Assembly (NCBI RefSeq): GCF_000935355.1
Contig: NZ_JXZC01000001.1
Location: 1,116,001 to 1,180,000 of the forward strand
Length of the DNA stretch: 64,000 nt
Direction of reading: 5' to 3'
Source: Rossellomorea aquimaris
Lineage (GTDB): Bacteria > Bacillota > Bacilli > Bacillales > Bacillaceae_B
Under the pieces are notes generated by a model, which saw only the letters and a program-made list of their open reading frames with translations, had not been told where the DNA came from and ran no database searches. This document shows positions 1 through 8,601 of this stretch, piece after piece (the stretch's first letter is position 1; each line of letters begins with the position of its first letter). The position numbers and the translations under genes are program-made.

Positions 1-1
1 G

Positions 2-487
2 GGACAAGACCCGACAAGTAAAGATGCAGCAAAGAAAATAAAAGAACAAACGATTGATAGTCTAGTTGGACAAACACTCCTAATGCAGCAGGCCGATCAA
101 AAAGGCTACAAAGCATCTGAAGACGAAATCAATAAACAATTGGAAGAAGTTAAAAAGCAGTATGGTGATGAAAAGAAATTTGAAGACGCAATGAAAAAAG
201 CCGGATTTACGATGGATGAGTTAAAAACTCAAATCGCTGAAAACATCAAATACACAAACTACGTTGAGAAAGAAATCAAAGTAGAAGAAGTCTCTGAAGA
301 GGAAATGAAGAAATTTTACGATCAGTATGCAAGTCAGCAAGGTCAAGGTGAATCAAAGGACGCACCAAAATTCGAAGAAGTTAAACCTCAGATCAAGACT
401 CAGTTAGAACAACAGAAAAAACAAGAAAAACTTGTTCAGCATGTAGAAGATTTAAAGAAAAATGCTAAAGTCGATGTAAAAATCTAA
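2..487 (+). CDS. PrsA/SurA-like foldase lipoprotein, C-terminal part (5' end outside window)
   Basis: The open frame is already running at the window edge and ends at 487, so only about 161 C-terminal residues are seen. They are rich in Lys, Glu and Gln and form long helices (alternating KKAGFTMDEL and EEMKKFYDQY type segments), as in the SurA N-terminal/trigger-factor-like chaperone fold of extracytoplasmic folding lipoproteins. No parvulin isomerase domain is visible in this part. In Bacillaceae such proteins are exported lipoproteins that help fold secreted proteins; the signal peptide and lipobox would lie upstream and cannot be checked. The gene is followed by a strong terminator. It could be PrsA itself or a shorter SurA-N-only paralogue; the family level is fairly safe, the symbol is not. 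Confidence 0.7.
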   Translation, partial: GQDPTSKDAAKKIKEQTIDSLVGQTLLMQQADQKGYKASEDEINKQLEEVKKQYGDEKKFEDAMKKAGFTMDELKTQIAENIKYTNYVEKEIKVEEVSEEEMKKFYDQYASQQGQGESKDAPKFEEVKPQIKTQLEQQKKQEKLVQHVEDLKKNAKVDVKI

Positions 488-500
488 AGCATCATTGTAG

Positions 501-531
501 AAAGCCACCTATACAGATAGGTGGCTTTCTT
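501..531 (+). terminator. Rho-independent terminator after foldase gene
   Basis: Hairpin with an 11-12 bp stem (AAGCCACCTAT / ATAGGTGGCTT) starting 13 bases after the stop codon, followed by a T-containing tail. Confidence 0.85.
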
Positions 532-551
532 ATGTTCTATTCCCCCATTAT

Positions 552-576
552 GTTTTTCTCTGATCAAGAAGGGTAT
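552..576 (+). promoter_or_regulatory. Candidate sigma-B promoter for the 58-aa protein
   Basis: GTTTTT (552-557), 13-bp spacer, then GGGTAT (571-576), a perfect sigma-B -10 element; the B. subtilis consensus is GTTTAA-N12-15-GGGTAT. The predicted start site near 583 leaves a 30-nt leader carrying the GGGAGG ribosome binding site. The -35 matches only 4 of 6 bases. Confidence 0.45.
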
Positions 577-613
577 GGTACAACAACGACTCATTAAGGG
601 AGGATGAAAGATT

Positions 614-790
614 ATGACGAAGAGGGCCAATGACAATCCCGAACAAATCAATCAAGATCATGACGGCATTCTCGATCAGCATGAAAGTGAGCAAAATGTG
701 GATCCAATTCCCCTCGATGACTTAAAAAAAGAGCAGCTGGACGAGAAAAATAAACATCATACGAAAGATGACTCATCAAGCAAAGAATAA
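614..790 (+). CDS. Small acidic hydrophilic protein, unknown function
   Basis: A 58-codon frame starting ATG at 614, with GGGAGG about 10 bases upstream and a strong terminator 15 bases after the stop. The product (MTKRANDNPE...) is almost entirely charged or polar, rich in Asp, Glu, Lys and His, with no membrane segment or Cys, and is probably intrinsically disordered. It sits as a single transcription unit between the foldase gene and gndA. A sigma-B-like promoter precedes it, which suggests a general-stress or stationary-phase protein; that is inference. I do not recognise the family. Confidence 0.7.
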   Translation: MTKRANDNPEQINQDHDGILDQHESEQNVDPIPLDDLKKEQLDEKNKHHTKDDSSSKE

Positions 791-804
791 TACGTAAATC
801 AAAA

Positions 805-838
805 GCCCTGTGGGATTCCCACAGGGCACTCTTTTATT
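805..838. terminator. Bidirectional terminator between the 58-aa gene and gndA
   Basis: Perfect 10-bp stem GCCCTGTGGG/CCCACAGGGC with a 3-nt loop. A T-rich tail follows on the plus strand and an A-run precedes it, giving T residues on the minus strand, so it can serve both convergent genes. Confidence 0.85.
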
Positions 839-2246
839 TGGATAACCAATTCGTATGGAATGTTCCTTCCTTATCCACTCGCTGATACGTATGGGCTCCA
901 AAGTAATCTCGTTGGGCTTGAAGAAGGTTGGCAGGCAGTGACTCAGAGCGATAGCTGTCATAATATGCTAAAGCACTCGCAAGACCTGGTACAGGGATCC
1001 CTAACTTAATGGCTGTAGCCACCACTTCCCTAGCTTCCTCCTGATAGTTTTCTACGATTTCCTTGAAATATGGGTCAAGAAGTAAATTCGTTAATCCCGG
1101 TTCACGATCATAAGCTTTCTTGATTTCTTCCAGGAAGCCTGCACGAATGATGCATCCACCTCTGAAGATCATGGAAATATCGCCGGGCTTCAGGTCCCAG
1201 TTATACTCATCCGAAGCAGATTGAAGCTGGGCGAAACCCTGTGCATATGAACAAATTTTGCTTAAATACAACGCTTTACGAATCATTTCGATAAACTCTT
1301 CTTTGTTACCTGAGAACTCCTTATTTCTTGGTCCTCTTAAGATTTTACTTGCCTTCACTCTTTCTTCCTTCATTGCAGAAATGAAACGGGCAAACACAGA
1401 TTCAGTAATGATCGATAATGGTACACCTAATTCCAGTGCAGAAATACTCGTCCATTTCCCAGTTCCTTTCTGCCCTGCTGTATCCAGGATCACGTCAACA
1501 AGGGGCTTTCCTGTTTCTTCATCCACTTTTGTGAAAATATCCGCCGTGATTTCAATCAGGTAGCTGTCTAGCTCCCCCGCGTTCCATTCTTTGAATATTT
1601 CATGCAGCTCTGTTGCGCTTAAACCCAATACATTCTTCATAAGATAATACGCTTCACAGATAAGCTGCATATCACTGTATTCAATTCCATTATGGACCAT
1701 TTTCACATAATGCCCTGATCCATCCGGACCGATATATGTACTGCATGCATCGCCCTTTACCTTTGCAGCAATTGCTGTCAGGAAAGGCTCGACCAAATCG
1801 TATGCTTCCTTCTGACCGCTCGGCATGATGGCAGGACCGTATAAAGCGCCTTCTTCCCCGCCCGAGACGCCTGCACCGATGAAGTTGATTCCTTTTTCAT
1901 CAAGTTCCTTATTGCGGCGGACCGTATCTTCAAAGTATGTGTTTCCACCATCAATCAGGATATCTCCCTGATCTAAATGAGGAAGCAATGACTCAATCGC
2001 TTTATCGGTGATGTTACCGGCAGGTACCATGATTAATATTTTTCGTGGTGTTTCCAATGACTGGACGAACTCCTTCACATCGTGTGTACCGACCATTTTC
2101 TTTCCCGGATGTTCTTCAAGAACTTCCCTTACCTTCTCATCAGAAACATCATATATAGAAACTGAATAGCCTCTGCTTTCGAAATTCAAGGCCAGACTCT
2201 TTCCCATCACTCCGACGCCAGCGACTCCTATTTGTTGTTTTGTCAT
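834..2246 (-). CDS. gndA: 6-phosphogluconate dehydrogenase (decarboxylating), GndA type
   Basis: 470-residue cytosolic enzyme converting 6-phosphogluconate to ribulose 5-phosphate and CO2 in the oxidative pentose phosphate pathway. The N-terminal Rossmann motif is GVAGVGVMG; the substrate-binding block contains GVSGGEEGA and [13 protein letters not shown] (catalytic Lys), and the all-helical C-terminal part ends with the [11 protein letters not shown] signature typical of 6PGDH. Length and sequence match B. subtilis GndA (YqjI) along the whole protein. The start is ATG 2246: the frame stays open 55 codons further upstream, but that part is AT-rich intergenic sequence, while a GGAA-type ribosome site precedes 2246. 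It is divergent from an RpiR-type regulator, a likely controller (inferred). Confidence 0.96.
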   Translation of the reverse strand: MTKQQIGVAGVGVMGKSLALNFESRGYSVSIYDVSDEKVREVLEEHPGKKMVGTHDVKEFVQSLETPRKILIMVPAGNITDKAIESLLPHLDQGDILIDGGNTYFEDTVRRNKELDEKGINFIGAGVSGGEEGALYGPAIMPSGQKEAYDLVEPFLTAIAAKVKGDACSTYIGPDGSGHYVKMVHNGIEYSDMQLICEAYYLMKNVLGLSATELHEIFKEWNAGELDSYLIEITADIFTKVDEETGKPLVDVILDTAGQKGTGKWTSISALELGVPLSIITESVFARFISAMKEERVKASKILRGPRNKEFSGNKEEFIEMIRKALYLSKICSYAQGFAQLQSASDEYNWDLKPGDISMIFRGGCIIRAGFLEEIKKAYDREPGLTNLLLDPYFKEIVENYQEEAREVVATAIKLGIPVPGLASALAYYDSYRSESLPANLLQAQRDYFGAHTYQRVDKEGTFHTNWLSK

Positions 2247-2304
2247 AGATTGAACATTCCTTTCAAATCGAGTAAATATATTTTCACCGTTTATATTATA
2301 ATAC

Positions 2305-2378
2305 GAAATAATTTTCCGTGGTGTGTTTTTTATGAAATAATATTTTTTTATTTTGTTATTTAGGTTAAAATTATTTTC
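2305..2378. promoter_or_regulatory. Divergent gndA/rpiR control region with repeated GAAATAAT-type motifs
   Basis: Three related AT-rich elements lie between the divergent genes: GAAATAATTTTC (2305-2316), GAAATAATATTT (2334-2345, 29 bp downstream) and AAAATTATTTTC (2367-2378, inverted). RpiR-family dimers typically bind imperfect GAAA/TTTC palindromes, so these are candidate operators. A TATAAT on the minus strand (2295-2300) could be the gndA -10, but no good -35 was found. Confidence 0.4.
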
Positions 2379-2409
2379 ATCAGTAGTAAATGCAAAATGG
2401 AGGTTATAC

Positions 2410-3270
2410 ATGAATACCGATGAAAATGTACAACATTGCTTGCCACGAATCAGAACCCATTACTCCCAATTCAGTGAAAAAGAAAAGATGATTGCAGATT
2501 TTATTATTGCTAATCCTGAAAAAATTATCCACTCCACCATTAGTGGTGTAGCAGAGGACCTGGGGGTTGCAGACGCCACAGTCTTCCGATTCTGTAAGCG
2601 ATTAGGCTTTAAAGGCTACCAGGCCATGAAGATTTCCCTGGCTTCGGACCTTGTAAATCCTATTAAAGATATTCATGAAACGATCAATGAGGAGGACTCT
2701 GAAGGAGTTATTGCCCAAAAAGTGTTCCGATCTAATATTAGAACCCTAGAGGATTCATCACGTTTGCTGGACGAGGAGATGTTCACGAGAGCCGTTCAAG
2801 GGCTGCTTAGTGCCAGAAGAATCGAATTTTACGGAACGGGTGGATCTGGCTTTGTTGCCATGGATGCTCATCATAAGTTTCTTAGAACAGGGATGACCAC
2901 TACGGCTTACAATGATTCTCATATGCAGATTATCTCGGCTTCTCAACTAACAGAAGAAGATGTGATTGTGTTTATCTCTCATTCAGGATCGAACAAAGAT
3001 TTAATGGAAGTGCTGGAAGTTGCCAAGAAAAATCGTGTCAAAACCATTGCCATCACTCATTTTGCTAAATCCCCTCTAAGCAATGGCGTCGATATTCCTC
3101 TATTTACCGTATCTCAGGAGACCGAGTATCGGTCAGAAGCACTTGCTTCAAGGATTAGTCAGCTTAGTATTGTGGATGCACTATATGTTAATACCATGAT
3201 GAAAAGAAAAGAACTGTCGAAAGACTCTTTGCTTAAAATGCGTGACGCTATCTCCATTAAGAAAATATAG
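2410..3270 (+). CDS. MurR/RpiR family transcriptional regulator
   Basis: 286-residue DNA-binding regulator. Residues 1-80 form an RpiR helix-turn-helix ([10 protein letters not shown], then [19 protein letters not shown]); the second half is a SIS sugar-phosphate-binding domain ([25 protein letters not shown]). The start ATG 2410 has GGAGG about 6 bases upstream; the longer frame from 2353 lacks a ribosome site. Family members sense phosphosugars, and divergence from gndA with a shared 163-bp control region suggests that gluconate, 6-phosphogluconate or another pentose-pathway intermediate is the ligand. The ligand assignment is inference; the family is secure. Confidence 0.9.
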   Translation: MNTDENVQHCLPRIRTHYSQFSEKEKMIADFIIANPEKIIHSTISGVAEDLGVADATVFRFCKRLGFKGYQAMKISLASDLVNPIKDIHETINEEDSEGVIAQKVFRSNIRTLEDSSRLLDEEMFTRAVQGLLSARRIEFYGTGGSGFVAMDAHHKFLRTGMTTTAYNDSHMQIISASQLTEEDVIVFISHSGSNKDLMEVLEVAKKNRVKTIAITHFAKSPLSNGVDIPLFTVSQETEYRSEALASRISQLSIVDALYVNTMMKRKELSKDSLLKMRDAISIKKI

Positions 3271-3283
3271 TATATCCACTAAC

Positions 3284-3309
3284 GGCTATCTGAAGGATAG
3301 TCTTTTTTT
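3284..3309 (+). terminator. Terminator after RpiR-family gene
   Basis: 7-bp stem GGCTATC/GATAGTC (one G-U pair) followed directly by seven T. Confidence 0.75.
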
Positions 3310-3388
3310 GATCAAGGGCTAAAGGTGCAGCATATTACATTATCCTATACATATATTGGAACAAATCATATCTATAGGAGATTACTAA

Positions 3389-4315
3389 ATGAAGAACATA
3401 CTTCTTTTTGCTGATCCTGGAATCGATGACTCCATAGCGATCATGTACGCTCTTTTACACCCGGAAATTAATATTATTGGAATTGTATCAGGTTATGGGA
3501 ATGTGGATAAAGAACAGGCAACGAATAATGTCGCCTATTTGCTTCACCTGGCCAATCAAACGAATATTCCGATCATCGGAGGTGCCACTCGATCCTGTAC
3601 TGGGGAATACCCAGTCTACTATCCTGAGATTCATGGGAAAGAAGGGTTAGGGCCAATTCGTCCACCTGATACAATAAAAGGGGAATTATTGAATTTCTCG
3701 GAAATCTTTAACTTGGTGGAAAACTTTAAGGACATTGTGGTTGTGGATGTAGGACGAAATACTTCTTTAGCCGTGGCATTTATATTGGATGATAAGTTTG
3801 GAGAGAAGATTAAAGAATTTCACATTATGGGTGGCGCCTTTTTTGTACCAGGGAACGTCACTAAATTAGCTGAGGCAAACTTTTATGGTGATCCCGTTGC
3901 CAGTAATTTTGTCATGACCCAAGTGAAAAATATTACATCGGTACCACTGAATGTGACAAATAAAGCGATCATTACGAAGTCGCAAATCCAGGAAATCCAG
4001 AATGCCTCCTCAAGTCCTTTGATTAAAATCCTTGATAAAGTATATGATTATTATTTACAAGCTTATCAGAAGCTGATCCCGGGTATTAGCGGAGCTCCCC
4101 TCCACGATGTCCTGACCCTCTCTTTACTCATGAACCCTGACATGGGCAGCTACCTCAAGAGGGATGTAGATGTTCAAATTTTTGGAGAAGCCCGCGGGGA
4201 GTCCATAGCTGATTTCCGTGTCGGTTCAGAAGAAAAAGAGTCTACTACAAAAATCTACCTTTCACTGGATTACCAGGCATTTATCCATGATTTCATGACG
4301 ATCATGAGCAAGTAG
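3389..4315 (+). CDS. Nucleoside hydrolase (inosine/uridine-preferring family)
   Basis: 308-residue N-ribohydrolase that splits ribonucleosides into base and ribose during salvage. The N-terminal calcium-binding signature is present as ADPGIDDS (residues 8-15), and the C-terminal catalytic His-Asp pair lies in APLHDVLTL. The usual first Asp of the DxDxxxDD motif is replaced by Phe (LLFADPG), a deviation seen in some family members that may affect substrate choice. A GGAG ribosome site precedes ATG 3389. The gene is monocistronic with a terminator-like hairpin overlapping its stop. The specific substrate cannot be told from sequence. Confidence 0.9.
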   Translation: MKNILLFADPGIDDSIAIMYALLHPEINIIGIVSGYGNVDKEQATNNVAYLLHLANQTNIPIIGGATRSCTGEYPVYYPEIHGKEGLGPIRPPDTIKGELLNFSEIFNLVENFKDIVVVDVGRNTSLAVAFILDDKFGEKIKEFHIMGGAFFVPGNVTKLAEANFYGDPVASNFVMTQVKNITSVPLNVTNKAIITKSQIQEIQNASSSPLIKILDKVYDYYLQAYQKLIPGISGAPLHDVLTLSLLMNPDMGSYLKRDVDVQIFGEARGESIADFRVGSEEKESTTKIYLSLDYQAFIHDFMTIMSK

Positions 4316-4350
4316 AGGGACGGACCTTGTTCCAAGGTTCCGTCCCTACT
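4315..4350 (+). terminator. Hairpin with dispersed GAGGGACGGACCTT repeat
   Basis: Inverted repeat AGGGACGGACCTTG / CAAGGTTCCGTCCCT with a 3-nt loop, beginning at the stop codon of the nucleoside hydrolase and followed by TACTCTTT. The 14-nt left arm recurs at 36645-36658, also directly at a stop codon. Confidence 0.6.
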
Positions 4351-4425
4351 CTTTCACTTCCGATATTCCCGTGCATCCTTCTCCAGCTTCTTATCCACTT
4401 CACCTTTAGGTCTGCATCCAATTTC

Positions 4426-5580
4426 TCAGGCGTCCAGTCTTTCAATGATCGTGGCATTTGCCATCCCATGCCCCTCGCACATCGTTTGGAGGCCAAATCT
4501 CCCCCCGGAACGTTCAAGCTCATGCATCATGCTTACCATGATTCGAGCACCACTCGCACCAAGGGGGTGTCCCAGGGCAATTGCTCCCCCATTTGGATTT
4601 AACTTTGCAGGATCTGCTCCCATGTCCTTTAACCACGCAAGGGCCACTGGCGCAAAAGCTTCATTCACTTCGAAAATATCAATTTCCGACACCGACATTC
4701 CTGCCTTACGTAAAGCTTTCTTCGTTGCGGGTATTGGGCCGGTAAGCATAAGGGTTGGATCAGAACCCACTACGACGCGTGTATGGACCTTGATTCGTGG
4801 CTTCAACCCTAATTCTTCTGCCTTCTCTCTTGTCATCAGAAGAAGTGCGGCTGCCCCATCACTAATTTGGCTAGCATTCCCTGCATGAATGATTCCATCT
4901 TCTTTAAATGCAGGTTTTAAACTTGCCAGTACTTCCAAAGACGTTTCTTTTCTTGGTCCCTCGTCTTTAGAAAATGAAAAAGAAGTTCCGTCCGGTCCTT
5001 TAACCGCCACCTCATAAATTTCCCTATCAAAATAACCTGCTTCTTGTGCCTTTAACGCCTTTTGATGACTTGTGAATGCGAATTGATCAAGCTCTTCACG
5101 GCTGAATCCATACTCTTCTGCAATCCTTTCAGCTGATAGTCCCTGGTGTATGATTTCATGTTGCTCTCGAAGCTTTTCACTAAAAGCAGACCCCTGATAG
5201 TTTGAACCGATTGGAGTTCTTGACATATTCTCTACCCCACCAGCAATCACGACATCCATGTCGCCGGAAAGAATTGCTTGTGATGCAAAATGCACAGCCT
5301 GCTGGCTCGATCCGCATTGCCGGTCGATTGTCGTACCAGGTACCTCGATTGGAAAACCGGCAATCAATGCAGCCACCCTCGCAATATCACCAGCCTGCTC
5401 ACCTGATTGAGTGACACAGCCTAAAATGACATCATCGACTAGCCCAGGGTCAATCCCCGTTCTGTCCATTAACCCCTTTAGAATATCTCCAGCCAAATCA
5501 TCCGGCCTCATATCTTTCAATGAACCCTTTCTTCTCCCGACCGCTGATCGAATACCTTCTACAATGACAACCTCTCTCAT
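4426..5580 (-). CDS. Acetyl-CoA acyltransferase (thiolase family)
   Basis: 384-residue thiolase catalysing the last step of beta-oxidation, 3-ketoacyl-CoA + CoA to acetyl-CoA + shortened acyl-CoA. The active-site Cys is in DRQCGSSQQAV (about residue 88), followed by VNEAFAP, GHPLGASGAR and the C-terminal general-base motif CEGHGMANA. The last differs from the usual CIGGGMG and resembles thiolases acting on bulkier substrates. It starts 14 bp downstream of the acyl-CoA dehydrogenase stop with a GGAAGAGG ribosome site, so the two are co-transcribed. The reading frame continues open for 23 codons after the TGA (see findings). Confidence 0.93.
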   Translation of the reverse strand: MREVVIVEGIRSAVGRRKGSLKDMRPDDLAGDILKGLMDRTGIDPGLVDDVILGCVTQSGEQAGDIARVAALIAGFPIEVPGTTIDRQCGSSQQAVHFASQAILSGDMDVVIAGGVENMSRTPIGSNYQGSAFSEKLREQHEIIHQGLSAERIAEEYGFSREELDQFAFTSHQKALKAQEAGYFDREIYEVAVKGPDGTSFSFSKDEGPRKETSLEVLASLKPAFKEDGIIHAGNASQISDGAAALLLMTREKAEELGLKPRIKVHTRVVVGSDPTLMLTGPIPATKKALRKAGMSVSEIDIFEVNEAFAPVALAWLKDMGADPAKLNPNGGAIALGHPLGASGARIMVSMMHELERSGGRFGLQTMCEGHGMANATIIERLDA

Positions 5581-5594
5581 CTGCCTCTTCCTTT

Positions 5595-6740
5595 CTATAA
5601 TCCTAAATTCTTCGCAATGATCACTTTCATGATTTCATTAGTACCTGCATAAATGCTTGCTACAGGAATATCCCGGTACCTTCTTGCGATTTGATACTCT
5701 TCCATGTAACCATATCCCCCATGGAGCTGCATACATTCAGTAGCGATATGACGGGCCATTTCAGTCAGCTTATATTTGGCCATGGAAACCTTCGTCACGA
5801 CATCTTTCCCATCCATATGTTCGGAGATCAAGCCATCGAGGAAAGCCCTGCCCATTTCAATATCCGTCGCCATTTCTGCCATCTTAAATTGTGTATTTTG
5901 AAATTGACTTATATTCTTACCAAACGCTTGGCGGTTCTTCACATAATCCATCGTGAGAGAGAACATTTCTTCTGACGCCGTCTGTGCGGCAATCGCTACG
6001 ACAAGACGTTCCTGCTGGAGCTTATTCATTAGATAATGAAATCCTTTTCCTTCATCCCCAATAAGATTCCCTTTGGGGACCTTACAATCTTCGAAGATAA
6101 GTTCGGCTGTATCCTGACAGTGCAAACCAACTTTATCCAGCTTTCTTCCCCTGGAGAATCCGGGTGCACCCCTTTCAATGGCAATCAAACTGATCCCTTT
6201 GTGAGATGGGCTGATGGTCGTATCTGTTTTACATGCCACAATCACCAGATCCCCTTGTATACCATTTGTAATGAAGGTCTTTTGACCATTTACAATATAA
6301 TGGTCCCCCTCAAGCTTGGCCGTCGTTTTAATCCCTGCTAAATCTGATCCTGTACCAGGCTCAGTCATGGCAATGGCCGTAATCATTTTTCCACTCGTGC
6401 ATGCGGGGAGCCACTTCTTTTTCTGTTCGTCGCTTCCATATTCAGATATATATGGGACCACAATATCATTGTGCAATCCTATACCGATCAAACCAGAGCC
6501 CACCCGTTCCAATTCTTCATTAATAATGACGGAAAATCCCCAATCCACTCCACTTCCACCGTACTCTTCATCAATGTCGGGACAAAGAAATCCTTGCTCT
6601 CCCATTTTGGTCCAAAAGACCCTTGGAACCATTCTGTTTTTCTCCCAATCATCATAATAAGGATAAGCTTCTTTAAGTAAAAATTTTCGAAGTGCACTCC
6701 TGAATATGCTATGATCCTCCGTTAAATAAGGATGTTTCAT
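5595..6740 (-). CDS. Acyl-CoA dehydrogenase
   Basis: 381-residue FAD enzyme for the first oxidation step of fatty acyl-CoA breakdown. It shows the family signatures AMTEPGTGSDLAG (flavin/substrate loop), GQKTFITNG, the QAFGKNISQFQ region, and near the C terminus CMQLHGGYGYMEEYQIARRYRD followed by IYAGTNEIMK. Start ATG 6740 has an AGAGGTTG ribosome site. It is the first gene of a two-gene operon with the downstream thiolase and carries a FadR-like operator 63-80 bp upstream. Chain-length specificity cannot be read from sequence. Confidence 0.94.
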   Translation of the reverse strand: MKHPYLTEDHSIFRSALRKFLLKEAYPYYDDWEKNRMVPRVFWTKMGEQGFLCPDIDEEYGGSGVDWGFSVIINEELERVGSGLIGIGLHNDIVVPYISEYGSDEQKKKWLPACTSGKMITAIAMTEPGTGSDLAGIKTTAKLEGDHYIVNGQKTFITNGIQGDLVIVACKTDTTISPSHKGISLIAIERGAPGFSRGRKLDKVGLHCQDTAELIFEDCKVPKGNLIGDEGKGFHYLMNKLQQERLVVAIAAQTASEEMFSLTMDYVKNRQAFGKNISQFQNTQFKMAEMATDIEMGRAFLDGLISEHMDGKDVVTKVSMAKYKLTEMARHIATECMQLHGGYGYMEEYQIARRYRDIPVASIYAGTNEIMKVIIAKNLGL

Positions 6741-6802
6741 GCGTACTCAACCTCTTTTCATATGGGATTCCCTTTATTAAGCGTTTTCATTTTCATGAAA
6801 AG

Positions 6803-6820
6803 TGAATGAACATGCATTCA
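6803..6820 (-). promoter_or_regulatory. FadR-like operator (fatty-acid regulon)
   Basis: TGAATGAACATGCATTCA agrees with the Bacillus FadR (TetR family) box as I recall it (TGAATGA-M-TAN-TCATTCA) in 16 of 18 positions and has TGAATG/CATTCA arms. It lies between the SDR gene and the acyl-CoA dehydrogenase-thiolase operon, in operator position for the latter. FadR releases on binding long-chain acyl-CoA. Confidence 0.7.
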
Positions 6821-6854
6821 TTTAGTGGTTAACATTCACCATAGTTTTAAATGG

Positions 6855-7622
6855 TTACTTAGGCTGCATCCTAATCGCGCCGTCTAATCGGATGGTTTCA
6901 CCGTTCAGCATTGGATTCTCGAGTATACTCTTTACTAATTGAGCATATTCAGAAGGGTAACCGAGCCTTGGTGGAAAGGGCACCATTTTCCCAAGCGAGT
7001 TTCTTGCTTCATCAGGCAGCGTGTCAAACATCGGAGTATGAAATAATCCTGGCGCAATCGTCATCACTCTGATCCCCTCCCTTGCAAGCTCCCTGGCAAT
7101 CGGAAGTGTCATCCCGACCACTCCACCCTTTGATGCACTATAAGCAGCCTGACCGATTTGCCCATCAAATGCCGCAACTGAAGCTGTATTGACGATAACC
7201 CCTCTCTCCCCATGCTGGTTTGGAGTATTCCCCATCATCCTATCCGCAGCTAAACGAATCACATTGAACGTACCAATCAAATTAATCTCAATCACCTTGG
7301 AAAAATGCTCAAGAGAATGAATCCCCTTTCTTCCTACCACTTTCCCAGGCGGGGCAATCCCTGCACAGTTCACCACAGTATTTATCCCTCCAAAAGCCTG
7401 TATGGCCCCGTTCAAAGCCTCTGAAACCTGATTTTCCTTTGTTACATCTGTTTGATAAAAACCAATGGATTTCCCATACTCATGTTTTAACGCAGCTGCT
7501 CTCTCTTCATTGAGATCCAGGATATAGGCCTTACCACCTTCATCAATAATCCTTCTTACTGTAGCTTCACCCAGACCGGATGCACCACCTGTCACCAAAG
7601 CCACTATTTCTTTTAATTCCAA
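6855..7622 (-). CDS. Short-chain dehydrogenase, 3-hydroxyacyl-CoA dehydrogenase type
   Basis: 255-residue NAD(P)-dependent SDR. It has the cofactor motif TGGASGLG near the N terminus, NCAGIAPPG, the catalytic Ser in [11 protein letters not shown], and Tyr-x3-Lys in AAYSASKGG. The insertion and the [14 protein letters not shown] region resemble human HSD17B10-type 3-hydroxy-2-methylbutyryl/3-hydroxyacyl-CoA dehydrogenases, which suits the neighbouring acyl-CoA dehydrogenase and thiolase. I place the start at TTG 7622, since GGAGGG lies 7 bases before it; a GTG at 7637 lies inside that ribosome site. It has its own transcript, as the FadR-like box lies downstream of it. Confidence 0.88.
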   Translation of the reverse strand: MELKEIVALVTGGASGLGEATVRRIIDEGGKAYILDLNEERAAALKHEYGKSIGFYQTDVTKENQVSEALNGAIQAFGGINTVVNCAGIAPPGKVVGRKGIHSLEHFSKVIEINLIGTFNVIRLAADRMMGNTPNQHGERGVIVNTASVAAFDGQIGQAAYSASKGGVVGMTLPIARELAREGIRVMTIAPGLFHTPMFDTLPDEARNSLGKMVPFPPRLGYPSEYAQLVKSILENPMLNGETIRLDGAIRMQPK

Positions 7623-7807
7623 GATAAGTCCCTCCACTCATGTAAAAGCATATACATTAATTTTAGCGTTGTGTGGAGGAAAAAGATATAATGTTTTTAA
7701 AATTCTGTCTACTTAAAAATCCCTTCCCTTACTTACCAAGGATAATGAAGCATCACTTGTCAAAAATAAGAATGTGACAACCATTAACAATTCAGGAGGA
7801 AACAACG

Positions 7808-7939
7808 ATGACAAATAAAAATGATAATCGTGAAAGAAAAAATAAATACCCAAACAACAAAAAAAGCGATACTGAATTCTCGAAAGAAATCAATATCCGC
7901 AGTGAAGTAACGAAGAAGGATTTAGGAAAAAACCAATAA
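7808..7939 (+). CDS. Small basic hydrophilic protein, unknown function
   Basis: A 43-residue frame (MTNKNDNRER...) with a perfect AGGAGG 8 bases before ATG 7808. It is Lys/Asn/Arg rich, has no hydrophobic segment, and looks like the short disordered proteins common near spore genes in Bacillus. It stands alone, convergent with the cold-shock gene. I do not recognise the family; the ribosome site is the main evidence that it is translated. Confidence 0.6.
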   Translation: MTNKNDNRERKNKYPNNKKSDTEFSKEINIRSEVTKKDLGKNQ

Positions 7940-8011
7940 AATAGAACAGGTTTTAATTGAGTTCAGGATAACAAGCCTGTGGAAGAGACGTTTTTGTTCT
8001 TATGGTCCCCA

Positions 8012-8046
8012 TAAAAAAAACAGACTCACGAATGAGTCTGTTTTTG
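8012..8046. terminator. Terminator shared by 43-aa gene and csp gene
   Basis: Stem ACAGACTCA/TGAGTCTGT with a CGAA loop, flanked by an A8 run on the left and T5 on the right, so it works on both strands. Confidence 0.85.
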
Positions 8047-8062
8047 GGTCTGTAAAGTTAGA

Positions 8063-8263
8063 TTATGCTTTACGAACGTTAGCTGCTTGTGGTCCACGAG
8101 CACCTTGTTCAACGTCGAAAGATACTTCTTGACCTTCGTCAAGAGATTTGAAACCTTCACCTTGAATCGCTGAGAAGTGTACGAATACGTCGTCTCCACC
8201 TTCTACTTCGATGAATCCGAAACCTTTTTCTGCGTTAAACCATTTTACTTTACCATTTTCCAT
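8063..8263 (-). CDS. Cold-shock protein, CspA/CspB/CspD family
   Basis: 66-residue single-stranded RNA/DNA-binding beta-barrel. RNP1 (KGFGFIEV) and RNP2 (VFVHF) are intact, and the C-terminal GPQAANV is typical. It resembles both CspB and CspD of B. subtilis, so I give no symbol. GGAGG precedes ATG 8263. The upstream 338 bp to the next gene contains no other gene and would accommodate the long structured 5' leader usual for cold-shock mRNAs, but I could not define it. Confidence 0.95.
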   Translation of the reverse strand: MENGKVKWFNAEKGFGFIEVEGGDDVFVHFSAIQGEGFKSLDEGQEVSFDVEQGARGPQAANVRKA

Positions 8264-8567
8264 GTTTGTTGCCTCCTAAAGTGCGTTACACACAATGTAT
8301 TACTATTCTTGCGATATCAGGTGAAAACCAAATCTTGTTCTTCCCTCGTATACCGGACAAAAATAATTCTTCTATAGAATAACAGTAATGAAACAAATAA
8401 GCAAGTTATTCAAGGAGAAGTTTTGAAAGTCAGACCTCTCACACGACCTTCCCCCATCAAATGTTTTTATAGTTATTAATGAATACTACCTTTATGCCCA
8501 TTAAAGCGCTAACAATATTTTTATCAAGATTTATCCTTAATGAGACTCTAAAATGAAGGATAAACTG

Positions 8568-8576
8568 TGGTATAAT
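8568..8576 (+). promoter_or_regulatory. Extended -10 promoter for the 57-aa protein
   Basis: TGG followed by TATAAT (8571-8576) is an extended -10; the -35 is weak. It overlaps the upstream in-frame ATG at 8575, which argues that translation starts at 8602. Confidence 0.6.
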
Positions 8577-8601
8577 GAGAGAATATGAAAGGGAGTGCCC
8601 A

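Noticed and set aside
2247-2411. Long N-terminal extension of the gndA frame
   Set aside because: No ribosome site, AT-rich operator-like DNA, and family members begin at MTKQQIG (2246).
4302-4888. Open frames antisense or shifted to the thiolase gene
   Set aside because: They are shadows of the thiolase codon pattern with no independent signals.
8397-8475. 18-codon TTG frame with AAGGAGAAG upstream of the 57-aa gene
   Set aside because: Too short and without any further signal; the ribosome-site match may be chance.
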